A stretch of 64,000 bases of DNA, taken from positions 10,930,638 through 10,994,637 of the forward strand of contig NC_037256.1 in NCBI RefSeq assembly GCF_000002425.4, given 5' to 3'. Shown here piece after piece: positions 1 through 12,052 of this stretch. Source of the DNA: Physcomitrium patens. Taxonomy: Eukaryota > Streptophyta > Bryopsida > Funariales > Funariaceae. The notes beneath the pieces are model-generated. The model did not search any database. It had not been told where the DNA came from and saw only the letters and a program-made list of their open reading frames with translations. A program made the translations under genes and the position numbers. The first letter of the stretch is position 1; each line of letters opens with the position of its first letter.

Positions 1-145
1 TGAAGCACATCTTTTTTGTACCAATAAGACTAATATGTTCTGTGATTTTGTTTGTGATTTGTGATTTGTGAATTTTATTTTATTTTATTTTTTGTTGTCA
101 TTCTTAAGTTCAGTATCTATTATGAAATAATTAAAGGCAAGTATG

Positions 146-150
<5 letters not shown>

Positions 151-178
<28 letters not shown>
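151..178. repeat. (TA)n microsatellite
   Basis: An uninterrupted run of TA dinucleotides, seen directly. It is one of many in the AT-rich parts of this window. Confidence 0.95.
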
Positions 179-182
<4 letters not shown>

Positions 183-686
183 TAAATTTAAAAATTGAGT
201 TTACATAGATTTTTTATTTTTTATTTTTTATCATTCTTTTGCTGGACTTTAAAAAAACGGTTCTTCACTCCTTGAATAAAAACCAACCATAATTCAACTT
301 TAAATCTTGTTACTTTATTAAACATAGTTTAAAACATATTAAATCATTTCTTGCTATATTAAAAAGAAGAAAAAATAGAAAGCATGCATTTGAGGAAGAA
401 AATGAAAATAGAAAAGAAAAGAACAAAGAAACCTTGAACATTTTAACTAGAAAAAGTTATTAGTCACTTAAATGAATTAGAAATTTTAGTTTTAAAATTT
501 TCTACATATTTTTCTTATTGAAATTTTGTAAGAAATATATATTTTTTAATTTATACTTAATCATAAAATAATATTGTAAATCTTTTAGAACAAAAAAAAT
601 TGTTAAAATATTATATTTAATTTACAATAAGTAGCATTGTTTTCATTTTTATCTTAGACTATACTAGCTTGTAAATAGTTATGTCA

Positions 687-690
<4 letters not shown>

Positions 691-729
<39 letters not shown>
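691..729. repeat. (TA)n microsatellite
   Basis: About 19 TA units. A short open frame across it, encoding alternating Ile-Tyr, is an artefact of the repeat. Confidence 0.95.
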
Positions 730-731
<2 letters not shown>

Positions 732-2157
732 TTTTTAGTTATATTCTATAGACATATACATCTATTAGATTTTTATTCCTATTCTAGAAATGCAATCAAA
801 AAAATATATCTTCTTTTTAAAGTTTGCCAAACAATTGGAAAAGATACTTTTATGCATTTATATTTTGTTTGATATTATCCTTGGTTGCAAACTACATTGA
901 TTTGACATCAACATGTATCTCTTTTATATTATAATATATTATTTTAAAAAAACCAATTAACAATATTAATGACAAGATTATTGTTTGTATCTAAATTGTT
1001 TATAAAATCATCTCTTCTACAACTCTCCATATGATTGATTATTTTTAAAAGTTTTTATAAGAGTTTTAGTTAAACATACAATATTTCTAAGTTAAACTTT
1101 TCTATAAAAAAATCCTTCATTCTTCAACAAAAGCTATTGCTTAGTTCAAGGTTAAATTACTAGACTTGTTGGACATACATACAATTCCAAAAAAGTAAAA
1201 GAATGTTTATTAGTAGCATTGGCCTTTTGTATACATGGAGTAATTACAATACTTTTAGTATTACAAATTTATCAAAAAGAAACAATATGAAGCTTGCTTC
1301 ACATAGCATCTTTATTTAAACTTAAATATTTACTTATCTAAATAATTTAGACTTATTCATGATTCTATATTCTAGAAGGAAGTCAAGACTTTATTGATTT
1401 CAATTGATAGAGTTAAAAAACCTTTTTCAAAATTTAATAGAATATTCAAATAATTCTACTTCTTATACACATTTAAATTAATTTTAAAAATATATATCAT
1501 TGAATTGATAGAACTATTGTAATAATATGTAGTTAAACACCATTTACAATAATAAATTCTTTTTGGTTTTGCATAATTTGTTGATATTTATTCTAGTATT
1601 AACTATAACTTTTTTGAAAAGTTTAGAATAATAAAATGGTTTATTTGGTTTAATTTAAATTATTTATTGTATCAAAAAACTATATTAAGTTGTTAATTGT
1701 ATATTAGATATAGTATTTATTAAAATATTTTAATATTTTTTTTTGTTTTGATATGGATTTATATAAGCTATGATATATTATATATTTTATTTCATAGTTA
1801 TGGCTTAAAGTATATTCAATTATAGTTTTAAAAATTCTTAATATTTAAGCTAATGTAATATAATCTAATAAATTACGATAATAATTTAATTAAAATTTCC
1901 AAAAATAACTACCATTATTAAAAAAAAATATTAAATCAATTTTTATTCATCATATAAAATTTATTAATTTATTTTTTAAAAATAAATATTTGATCTTGTG
2001 TTTTAATTTAAGACTCTTATATTTTATTATTAATAAAATATAATTCTATAAAAAAAATAATTATAAATGAATTAGACAATCTAAAATTGACTCTTATGAA
2101 GGTGTTGAAGTACTTCATTTCTTTTTTCTTTCACAACATTATCAAAACATCACCTAT

Positions 2158-2690
2158 TATTCCAAACATACATATATAAATTATTAATTATCTACATGAT
2201 TTAGATAATAGTAGATAAAATTAGATTAATTCTATAATATCTTCTGTAGAAGCTTTCTAAAAGCTACATAGATACTACTTTGACTTTATATGTGTCTTTA
2301 ATTGACTTTTTAGATTAGAAATTTGGTCAACAAGTTGGCCATGTGCCACACATGTTAGTAGCTTGAAGAACAAGCTAACTATATGGCCTCTATATAGAAA
2401 ACTTACCTTATTAGCTAAGGCATGTGTTTTGCAAAGTCAACACATATTAGAGGTCTTATAGAATATCACCACATAGCTTCTAATTAGATGATATATATAG
2501 AGGCAAGAGTGAAGCCTTCTTCACCATTATCAACTCCTTTCTTACTTTTAGTCTTGTTTTAAGAGTCTCTAGTGTCTTTGTCTTTTGGTAATAGTCATTC
2601 CAGTTTTTTTTTAATATACATATTACTTTATTGTTATTTTACAACTTTTCTTTTAACACAAATTTTTCAGATTTTTGCTTGTCTTGAGCA
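2158..2690 (+). repeat. 5' LTR of E1
   Basis: It aligns by eye with 7756-8288 over its whole length and ends in a decayed version of the TGTCTTTGACA terminus shared by the LTRs of this family. The TG start has decayed to TA. It contains a TATA-like box at 2492-2500. Confidence 0.85.
2492..2500 (+). promoter_or_regulatory. LTR TATA box
   Basis: TATATATAG lies about two thirds into the LTR and is followed by the shared GAGGCAAGAGTGAAG block. The same box sits at the same place in the E1 3' LTR (8078-8086) and E2 5' LTR (17311-17319), as expected for the core promoter that sets the U3/R boundary. Function is inferred from position and conservation. Confidence 0.6.
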
Positions 2691-2719
2691 ATATTAGATA
2701 TTTATTTTTTAAATATTAT

Positions 2720-3780
2720 CATGGTAGAGCTTATTGAAATGAAGAGTGCAATGGCACAAATGTAAGAGCAATTGAAGAAGTTAATGCTTATAATCCATCA
2801 ACTCAGTTTACTATCACAAAGAGCAATAAGAATGGTAGGAAGTGATGATATAGATATGATTAGAGCTTCTTCAACATCTGCATCCAATCATATCCTTTTT
2901 CCTATGGTAGAACATCCTTCCAATACTAGAGAACTAAGAGTTGTCTTCCTTGAGAAGTTTGATGGCTCAAGATCCAAGTTTCTAGAATTTATGAATCAAG
3001 TACAACTTGTGATTGAACTTCAAATCCAAAGCTATCCAATTCCAAGATCACAAGTTAGATTCATTAGTACACTTCTTTCAAGTTCAACATTATCGTGGTT
3101 TTCATCTTTTTTTGAGTAACGAGATCCAACATTAGATAATTTGAAGGTTTTTTTAATAGAATTTTGATCTATGTATGGAGAAAATGATGCAATTCATGTT
3201 ACAATCAATAAGATCCATATTTTATGACAAGACAATCGATCCATAATATTATATGTTTCACAATTTTGATAATTTGTAATTAATATCAAGTGGAATGATG
3301 TTGCACTTATTAGCCAATTTCTCTATAGATTACAATATGAGGTAAAAAATTGATACTCGATTTACTTGATCCTCAAACATTGAGTCAAGCAATTCACTTT
3401 GTTATAAAATGTGACTATCAACTTTCCAAATTTTGATCTAAGAGTCGGATAAGTGGGCTTCAACATTATTATAATTCAATGACAATACTAATGCCTCTTC
3501 AACATCTATATTCAAAAGTAGAAGATATGCAAATTGATGTGGTACTTTTCAAATCTCTTATTGAATAAGAAAAGACTCATTGCCATTAGGAAGGATTGTG
3601 CTTATATTGTAGAGAATTTAAGCATACTGCTCAATATTATCCAAAGAATTATAGAATTATAAAATAAAGAGTATCAACGTCAAAGAAGATAATATATCAA
3701 AAAACAAGTTTGTCCAGCTACAAAAGAGATTATGCAGCTGGAATCTTATACAATACCTAATGAAGGTCTTATTTTCTCCT
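2720..3780 (+). pseudogene. E1 gag remnant
   Basis: A decayed capsid/nucleocapsid gene. The region with KFDGSRSKF (about 2957-2985) matches the gag of E2 (KFDGIRSKF) and is followed by a hydrophobic capsid-like stretch. A CCHC zinc knuckle lies at 3599-3640 as C-x2-C-x4-H-x4-Y: the last cysteine (TGT) has become tyrosine (TAT), one G-to-A change. Several stops interrupt the frame, for example at 3117. Gag would have packaged the element RNA; this copy cannot. Confidence 0.75.
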
Positions 3781-3799
3781 AAAAATCCTCTTCTTATTT

Positions 3800-6700
3800 T
3801 ATATTAAATATTATTTTAGGACCTATACATTACAAAGACTCTGTCTTATTAGATTCAAGAACCTCAGCATGTTTCTTAGATGAAGAATTTGCTAAAAGAC
3901 TTAACATACCTTTAGTAAGGAAAACTAAACATATTCATATAGAAGTCATAGATGGTCGCTCCTTATCTTCTAGAGATGTTACTCATGAAATCCTTCCTAT
4001 AGAAGTAATAACTAATAGTCATAATAGCTTTGTGGTATTTAATATCATTAGATCTCCATCTAATTCAATTATTTTAGGTTTATCATAGTTAGAAAAATAC
4101 AATCCTTGAATAGATTAGATTTCTCATACTCTTGACTTTTCTAAAAGTATAACTAAGAGTGTAGTTAATCAAGTAAAAAATCACAAGTCTAATACAATTA
4201 AACATATGTTTGTAGGTCCAAGAGTTTTCTTGCATGCTGCAAAAGAAGGATCACCTTGTGTCATTTATGCCACACCCAATTCTAATGGTGCAAAGACTTC
4301 AAGTGGTATTTCAAGCCGATATCACGATTTTCAAGATATATTTGAAAAAAAAAATGTGGATATCCATCTAGAACATCGTTCCTATGATTACTCAATTAAC
4401 CTTCAAGAACGAAGACAAATCTATCATTTGGACTAATCTATAATTTTTTATAAAATGAATTGGGTGAATTCAGAGAGTATATTGAAGAAAATCTAGCGAA
4501 GAACTTCATACACTATTCCAAATCTCCAATAGGAGCCTCAATTTTATTTGCAAAGAAAAAAGATGGATCATTGCGAATGTATGTTGATTATTGAGGACTC
4601 AACAAGATCACCATAAAGAACAAGAATCCACTACCTTCAATATCTAGATTTCTTGATTACTTGAATAAAGCTAAGATCTTTACAAAAATAGATCTACGAG
4701 GAGCATACAATCTGATATGCATTAAAGAAAGAGATGAATTGAAGACTGCATTTTGAACCAGGTACGAATATTTTGAATATAATATCATACCTTTTGGACT
4801 TATAAATGCACTAGTAACTTTTCAACATCTTATGAATGATATTTTTCAAGAATTTTTGGATGATTTTGTTGTCTGTTATCCAAATAATATCTTAATCTAT
4901 TCTAAGAATACAAAAAAATATGAACTTCATGTTTGTCATGTGTTACAAAAATTAAGAGATATAGGTCTCTATGCCAAGATAGAAAAGTGTATATTCCACA
5001 CTACTCAAGTTGACTGCTTATGTTATATCATTTCAAATAATAGACTTATGAGAGATCCTAAGAAAGTTCAAACTATTATGGATTGAAAGATCCCAAAAAT
5101 GGTCCACGATATCTAATGTTTTTTGGAATTTGCTAATTACTATAAAATCTTCATCAAGGACTTCTCTCAAACTGCATCTTCACTTACACATTTGAATTGT
5201 AAAAACAAACTTCAATGGAATCAAGAAATAGAAGCAACATTTGAAACTTTAAAGATAATCTTTGTTTTAGTACCAATCTTGTATCACGTTGACTTCTCTA
5301 AGGCATTCTTTATTGAAATAGATACATTCAACTTTATTTTAGGTATCATATTATCAAAAATGGAAATAGATGATAAACTTCATCCATTAACTTTTTATTC
5401 CAAGAAATTTTCAATAGCCAAGATTAACTATGAAATCTACGACAAAGAGCTTCTTGCAATTACAGATTCTTTCCAAGAATTGTATCATTATTTAGAAGGC
5501 GCTTCTAGTCCAATTACCATATATAGAGATCATAAGAGCTTCAAGTATTTCATGTCAACTTGTGTTTTGAATTATCGCTGGGCTCGTTGGAGCATGTCTT
5601 TATCAAGATTTGAATTCAATATCACTTATTGGCCAAGAAAAAAATAAAGTTTGTCTAATGCCTATTTCAAACGTTCTTATCTTGCACCTAAAGAAGGAGA
5701 TACAACTTTTGATCAACAAAAGACAATTTTATTGAAGCCAAAATAATTTCATCTTTGAGCAATGAAATCAACATTGACTGTTGATTCAACTTTTTTCAAA
5801 CAAATTTAGTCAAGTATGTCTTTTGATCTTCTTATTTGTGATATCAAGAATACTTCTTCTAAGTTTTGATTTGAATTTAAGAAAAATCTACTTTATTTTG
5901 AAGGATGCTTATATGTGCTAAAAAGAGAAGTACATTTATATGTTCTTCAAGCATGTCACGACTTTTCAACAGTAGGACATTTTGGATACATCAAGACTCT
6001 AGAGATAATATCTAGAGATTTTTGATGGCCGCAAATGTGGAAAGCTATGAAAGACTTTGTTCAATTGTATGACATTTGTTTAAAGTCAAAAACTCCTCAA
6101 CATCGACCTTATGGACTTCTATAACCATGATCTTTTATTTCTATAGATTTTATTATGGATCTTCTAGTCTCAAGATCGTGTGATTTTATATTTGTGATAA
6201 TAGATCGTTTTACCAAAATGGCACATTTTGTACCATGTATAAAATCTATTACATTTGAAGAAACTGCCAAGCTTTTTCTTAACAATATCTATTGATATTA
6301 TGGATTGTCGAAAGATATTATATCGGATAGGAAGACTTAGTTTATATCAAGATTTTGGAGAATTCTTTTTACCATTTCAAAGGTGGAAATAAAGCTTTCT
6401 TCAGCTCTTTATCCTCAAATTGATGGACAAACAGAGGGCGTAAACTAAGTTTTAGAGCAATATTTAAGGTGTACCATCAATTATCAACAAGACGATTGAA
6501 AAACCTTCTTGTAATTAGTAAAATTTACTTATAATAATACGATGCATTCTTCTATAGAATAAATACCATTCTTTGCCAATTATAATTACTATCTATAACT
6601 TGATACTTTTAACTTTTCAAAAATTGATAATCTTGTGGCAGAAGGTTTGGCAAATCATTTGTTAGAGCTACATGCAACAATGAAGATGCAATTAAAGGAA

Positions 6701-7170
6701 GCTCAAGAATGAAAAAAGATCAACGCAGATGCCTATTGAAAAAAACAACCATAATTCAATGTAGGTGATAAGGTATGGTTGCTTTGTCGTAATATCAAAA
6801 CTACTCATCCTTATGATAAGTTGGACTACCACAAGCTTGGACCTTTTCCTATTTGTAGACAAATCAATCTAGTTGCTTATTGATTATATCTATCGGAGTC
6901 AATGAAGATCCATCATATCTTCTATATGTCCCTTCTTGAACCATATAAGACTATGAACATATCAAGAAGAAAACAAACTCTACCTCCTCCTATAGAAGTA
7001 GACAATAATGAAGAGTTCAAAGTAGAAGAAGTTCTAGACTGAAGGCTGCACCGAAATAAATTGGAATATCTTGTCCATAGGTATGGATAAAATATTAATG
7101 AGAGCACATAGAAACTAGTAAAGAATCTTGCAAATGCACCAAAGGTGGTGGAGGCTTTTTATTGATGACA
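3800..7170 (+). pseudogene. E1 pol remnant: protease, RT, RNase H, integrase, chromodomain
   Basis: Domains in order: aspartic protease around 3830-4100, where the LLDSG catalytic motif reads LLDSR; reverse transcriptase about 4545-5090; RNase H about 5280-5640, with the FYSKKFS and DKELLAI motifs; integrase zinc-binding and core about 5940-6900; and a C-terminal chromodomain about 7011-7165 (EVLD, KLEYLVH, NLANAPK). The RT catalytic YLDD reads YPNN at 4877-4888. Stops at 4592 and 4754 sit where relatives have arginine (CGA to TGA), and one at 5084 where they have tryptophan (TGG to TGA). Chromodomain integrases are known to steer insertion into heterochromatin. This copy is inactive. Confidence 0.9.
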
Positions 7171-7291
7171 TCCATCAAAATGAAGTTGAAGAATAGTAAG
7201 TCTTTGCTATAAAAGAAACAAGGTCCAAGGAAGATTGCATTCTACCTTCTATCTTTCTCTGTAGCTTCTGTATATTTGTGACACTGAAGAG

Positions 7292-7750
7292 ATGGAAAAC
7301 CAACAACCAATAAATTCAACTCAAGAGCTTTTATTTGTGGATTTATCAAATGAGATATTGCGATTGCCACAATCTTCAAGATGATGAAATCAACATGAAG
7401 ATCCTCAAGAATGATATGTCTTTCTTTGAATAGACAGCGAGATACAATGTGTTTGGTATCATAACCTTAAAAGAGTCTCTTGATGTTTGGTGATTTTATT
7501 AGAGGTATGAACAACTCCTGATGGTGTTTCAAATATTTTATTTGAAGGACGTTACAAAGGCCTCAACAACGACCAAATAACAAGGTGGTCTTTTCACCTT
7601 GGTATAGAACACTATCAATAGCTAAGAGGGCCTATCAACTATCTTTGAAGAGAACAAAGATTGGAGTATGTAGCAAATACAATTTGCCACATCTTGGATT
7701 TCCTCAACATATGAAAACTGCTCCTCATAGAACTCGTCTTTAGAAGGAGA
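7292..7750 (+). pseudogene. Extra 3' reading frame of E1, decayed, unknown function
   Basis: Between the chromodomain and the 3' LTR lies about 460 bp that still reads as protein in segments. An ATG at 7292 opens MENQQPINSTQELLF. A second segment, in another frame, contains NDMSFFE, LKESLDVW, then RYEQLLMVF. The same segments are visible in E2 (28960-29460) and, on the other strand, E3 (22045-22520). The aromatic pattern around DVW loosely recalls a gag capsid, but I do not recognise a family. It could instead be a long 3' untranslated region with chance conservation. Confidence 0.5.
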
Positions 7751-7755
7751 GATAA

Positions 7756-8288
7756 TGTCATGGATATACACATGTAGATCAATAATTAACTATATGATTT
7801 AGATAATAATAGATAAAAGTAGGTTAATTCCATAATATCTTTTATAGATGCTACATAGATGTTGCTTTGACTTTATATGTGTCTTTAATTGATTTTTTAG
7901 GTTAGAAACGTGGTCAATAAGTTGGCCATGTGCCACACATATTGGTAGCTTGAAGAACAAGCTAACTATGTGGTCATACATAGAAAACTTGTCTTGTAAG
8001 CTAAGGCATGTGTTTTGCAAAGTCAACACATATTAGAGGTCCTATTGAACATTGCCATGTAGCTCTTAGTTAAATAGTATATATAGAAGCAAGAGTGAAG
8101 GCTTTGTCACTCTTGTCAACTCTTTTCTTGCTTCTAGTCTAAATTTAAGAGTCTCTAGTTTCTTTGTCTTTTGGCAATAGTCATTCTAATTTTCTTTTAA
8201 TATACATATTACTTTATTACTATTTTATAACTTTTCTTTTAACATGGATTTTTCATGTTTATGCATCTTCCAGTTCATGTCTTTGACA
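7756..8288 (+). repeat. 3' LTR of E1
   Basis: It starts TGTCATGG just after the purine-rich tract and ends GTCTTTGACA, immediately followed by the CCTAT duplication. This is the best preserved copy of the LTR termini in the window, and I used it to place the ends of the others. Confidence 0.9.
8078..8086 (+). promoter_or_regulatory. LTR TATA box, E1 3' LTR
   Basis: TATATATAG at the position equivalent to 2492-2500, followed by AAGCAAGAGTGAAG. In a 3' LTR it would drive outward, towards the sequence at 8.3 kb and beyond. Activity is unknown. Confidence 0.5.
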
Positions 8289-8293
8289 CCTAT

Positions 8294-8640
8294 TGCAAGA
8301 TATTTAAAATACATAGAAACTTTAAATTAAAATCTACTCTCTACAATTAAAACAAATAGATATCCCATATTGAACATATAAAAATAAGAATTTATAACTT
8401 AAACAAAATAATAGGAGAGAATTACAACAAAGAGAAAATAAAATCTTCTCATATTACCAATTCTTAATAAAAAGTTAGAATAAATTGTCAATGTTATCAC
8501 AAGATATCTATTCCAAAAAACAACAAAATAAAACAAAACAAAGTTTAGAAAGACCACTTCTTGATGTACATTGCTTTAGAAGACATGGTTTTGGAGCAAG
8601 CAACTACTGAATCATCCAAAACCCAAAAAATATCTCTTGG
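8294..8640. other. AT-rich spacer
   Basis: AT-rich sequence between the E1 target duplication and a more GC-balanced zone. No exon or repeat end recognised. Confidence 0.6.
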
Positions 8641-9590
8641 TGGATATTGTGAATTAGGTATCCAGGTTGGTTTTGAAATGCCTTCCCAAATGCCTCCCAT
8701 TCCTCTTAAAGCTGGATGCCCTCTTCTTTGCTCCTAGCTCCACAGCCATGGGTTTACTTGTTGTAGTTCTGTCACTCTTTGGAGAGATTGTGCTTCCAAC
8801 TTACGGAACATCCCTCAGTCATTCTGTGCCATCCCTAATCAATCTTCCTGTAAACTTGTTGCAAAAATGTGAATGGCTGGCACTACTGTATAGTAAGATA
8901 AACTTACCTAGTTTCTGCAATGTTGGTCGGACCTTGCACTTGGGAAAGGTCTGGTACCACGGGCGCAGCTTGCACCGTACAGTTTGTGGGTAGTAACCAG
9001 GTTTCGGAAACCTTGTGGGGAAGTTGGAGCTGAGCTCTCATCGGCTCGGTTACTTCAAAACTCAGAATCATCTAATGTTGATCCGATGTTGACAGAAACT
9101 TTCAACTGGATGCATGGGACGGGGAATGTACAAGCAATATGCAAGCGGGGAAGCTTCCCCAAAGTGAGCAACAGCAGAAGAATGTTTCAAACTGGGGGTT
9201 GGAACATGGCAGTGAAGGAACCGTCATGGTGATGGCAGGCCAGCAGCACAAATGCCAGGACAATGGGACCCAGCATTAGAAGTTCATCTTGAAGTACAGA
9301 AGTACAAGTTTGAGGGTACTGATGCTGGCATTTCTGGGTTGCCAAATCACATGGTTCACATAGATATTGCCTTGGTTATAGAAGCACCATTTCCTGTTAG
9401 AAGAAGAAGAAGCCCATCGCAAACGTGTTATTTGTCATGCAATACTTGGAGTCTTCTAATTGCGATCACTGTGAGTTGCAGTGCATTTTAACTGTTCCAC
9501 ATCATCAAATCTTAGTTGGGGCGTTTCTTCTTTCTCTTGGAACTTTCGGTCTTGTAGAGTAAACTTTGTATTTTATATCCGAAAAAAAAG
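8641..9590 (+). other. Gene-like segment, unassigned
   Basis: GC content rises abruptly here. Several overlapping plus-strand frames are open: 8667-8993, 8984-9232 and 9252-9491. The stretch about 9130-9270 reads best in a third frame, with SEQQQKNVSNWGLEHGSEG, a glutamine-rich coding-like composition ending at a TAG near 9276. No single frame runs through and I recognise no family. It may be the terminal exon and 3' UTR of a gene, or a gene broken by the neighbouring repeat block. Confidence 0.35.
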
Positions 9591-12052
9591 GAGAGGATGA
9601 TCATTGATTGTTCTATTATTATTATTTTTGAATTCTGTTCAGGGAGCAGAGTGTGGAATTTTTAAGATCACTATTGAGAACAAATTGACAAACAGGGGAT
9701 GATAATTGAGTGCTGATGATCATTCCTGAGATTTTCGTGATCGAGCATGTTTTCAACCTAGCATTGCTGCACCGACTTTCACTGTTCCCACAGCATTCCG
9801 TGGGAACAATCTGTACTTTTTAAATACCAAGAGAATGAGTAAAACGGTGAATTGCCAATTGCTTATAGGCTGTCTGAAGTGGCCGCAGAAAAAGCCTGCC
9901 TGATCTTGTCACTGCAGCTTCCATATTGAGGCACTATGCAATCTAAGTCCATGCGGGAAGGTATCTGCGGTGGCTCTCCCCACGCAGATGCAGAGTTGGG
10001 TAGTTGGGCATTTGTCAGAATTAACGTAATCAATGCTTACAAATCCCTTTTGCAGACGAAGTACCTGGACTAAATCCTGACATCGACAAGTTACAAGAGT
10101 ATGTGACCTTCTCATATTTCTTTCTCACAGTATATGAATTTTTAAATATAAAATCAGAATAAAAAGTTGGTGATGTATGACTACTTTGGTTCTTGTCATT
10201 AATAGTTACTGCATAATACACCATGCAATCAAAGTGCCTTTGAAAGTGACAATGTAAATCCCTTTGAAGTGTAGCTGATGGAAATCTTCACTACAGTGTT
10301 CATTGCCACAGTTTTTGGCACTACTTCCAAGTGTGTAGAACCATGTTTATGATTTGCGTACTCTCTTACAGACTTGAAACTTGTCAAGGCAAGGAAGAAC
10401 CCCCCCATAAAATCTGGTTCTTCTTAGGGCTCTGGATGGAAGAAGTCAAATTAGGTGAGTGATGGTAGGTAAGGAGTCATAAGATTTAATTAGGTGAGTG
10501 CTTGTACGACCTATTCAATTGAACTTCAAAACTGGAATTTAGACCCCTAAAAAATGAGTACGCATCAGTTAGATTCGCCTTGTCAGCCAACTTTTCGAAA
10601 AACTAACCAGCGATACACCTGTAGGTTACTCGAGATTCACAATCATTTTGTGCAATCGCAAATCAAACGAAGTATCCTCGACATGGTGCGAGGCAAAGAA
10701 GGTTATGATACAACTGAAGTCTACGTGGCATCAAATTGATTCCCAAATTCAATCCTTCCAATTTGGCTCTCTGGCATTGAAGAAATTATAGTTGATCAAG
10801 GGTACGAGAAGGCAAATCGCTCGAGGACACCTTAAATACTTCCAATTATGTCCTTTTCTTTCATTTCCACCTTCTCACAGCAAATAAATGAATGAATAAA
10901 ACCAAGGTCGAAATTCTTGTTCTTTACGACCTACCCAATACCCCAATTTAAAAACCCACTGATAAATGACGTATTGATCTTTACTGAAATACGTCACGAA
11001 TGGTCATCAACGCTGGAGCGCGTTGTAGGGTGAGCATCCTAATGTACAGCATTTCTGCAGCATTGTTTACGTCTTATGAATCTAAAAGAACCTTCTGTTC
11101 AGGATCACCACATAGAGAAAAGTACTATAACAGCCATCTGAAAGAATGGCCGATCAAAATTAGACAAGAACCTGAAAGCTCATATGTTTTGAAGCTGGCT
11201 ATACTCTTCATTCACACATATATGAAATATCACGAGGCAAGATGGATAAATGTCGAGCCCCAGCCCATTTCTATTCTAATGCTTAGCCAAGTGCGAACAG
11301 TGACACCAGTGAGTACAGATCTTTCACCTAACATTTCCAATGCAGAGAAAATTCATCTCCTAGATCAAGTTGGACCGAACCTCTGGACCATCTAATACAA
11401 CTGGCAAAACTCTGCCAACAAAAATTACATTGAAGGTAGTCTAAAAAAGACTCCTCAGAAGTTTAAAAGTCAAGGAAAGCTATCAAATACATCTTGCTAC
11501 TGCTACCTTATGTACAGCAATGGCAGGATCGAGTCTACACACTGTTCTGCACCAACATCGTATTCCGTCACACCAAGCTCCCACCCCGAGCGACCGAATT
11601 CAGTCAATGATTCTAGCCACTGCATTACAAAGGTTGTCTGAACATTAGGATTTCCTCGTGACAGCTAGTCAGGCTCCGACTTATCACAGAACCTGGGCAA
11701 TAGGCTTAGAAGTTACATCAACTAAGAAAAATAATTAAAACCATGTATCCATTACCAACAACATACAATGATTATGACTTGTACCTCTTCGTGCCACCAC
11801 CGTAGGCAATGGACGTAGAGACAACTTGGGCTGCGTAGGTGGATCAGGAGAAAACCCAGCACCGGGCAGCATCAGTAAATTCGACCATTCTTGACCCCAC
11901 ATGTCTCGGAGGATATACATTCAACGCAATTGATCAACGTGCAATGGTACTCTAACCTAGTTTAACTTCATACCTTCCACACTCTTGCCGATATTTCACA
12001 AAAAGTCAGATCAGCCAAAGTAAAGAACTTCCACTTGAGAGCCAAAACTTCA
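9591..12052. other. Intergenic and probable 3' flank of the membrane protein gene
   Basis: Moderate GC with short open frames on both strands and nothing recognisable. The part nearest 12053 should hold the 3' UTR of the minus-strand gene. A plus-strand frame of 131 codons at 11000-11395 lacks coding character, and a minus frame at 11735-11920 could be chance or UTR. Confidence 0.5.

Larger units (their letters stand above)
1..2152. other. AT-rich gene-free stretch
   Basis: This is very AT-rich sequence with frequent stops in all frames, homopolymer runs and two TA microsatellites. I see no exon-like segment, splice-flanked reading frame or recognisable transposon domain before the target duplication of the first LTR element. 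It is probably old repeat-derived DNA decayed beyond recognition. Confidence 0.7.
2153..8293 (+). mobile_element. Ty3/gypsy chromovirus E1, decayed, with target duplication
   Basis: A nearly full-length LTR retrotransposon. Two related LTRs (2158-2690 and 7756-8288) flank a gag-protease-RT-RNase H-integrase-chromodomain order, which defines a chromovirus. The 5-bp duplication CCTAT occurs exactly at 2153-2157 and 8289-8293, so the boundaries are firm. A purine-rich tract (about 7743-7752) precedes the 3' LTR. Every domain carries stops or frameshifts and the RT active site is lost, so the element is dead. The leader between the 5' LTR and the gag region is only about 30 bp, against about 250 bp in E2. 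Motif spelling resembles the Tcn1-like chromoviruses reported from fungi and mosses; that is from memory. Confidence 0.9.

Noticed and set aside
681-872. Short frame with Ile-Tyr repeats
   Set aside because: Translation of a TA microsatellite.
11000-11395. 131-codon plus-strand frame
   Set aside because: No family resemblance, no splice context, composition like its non-coding surroundings.
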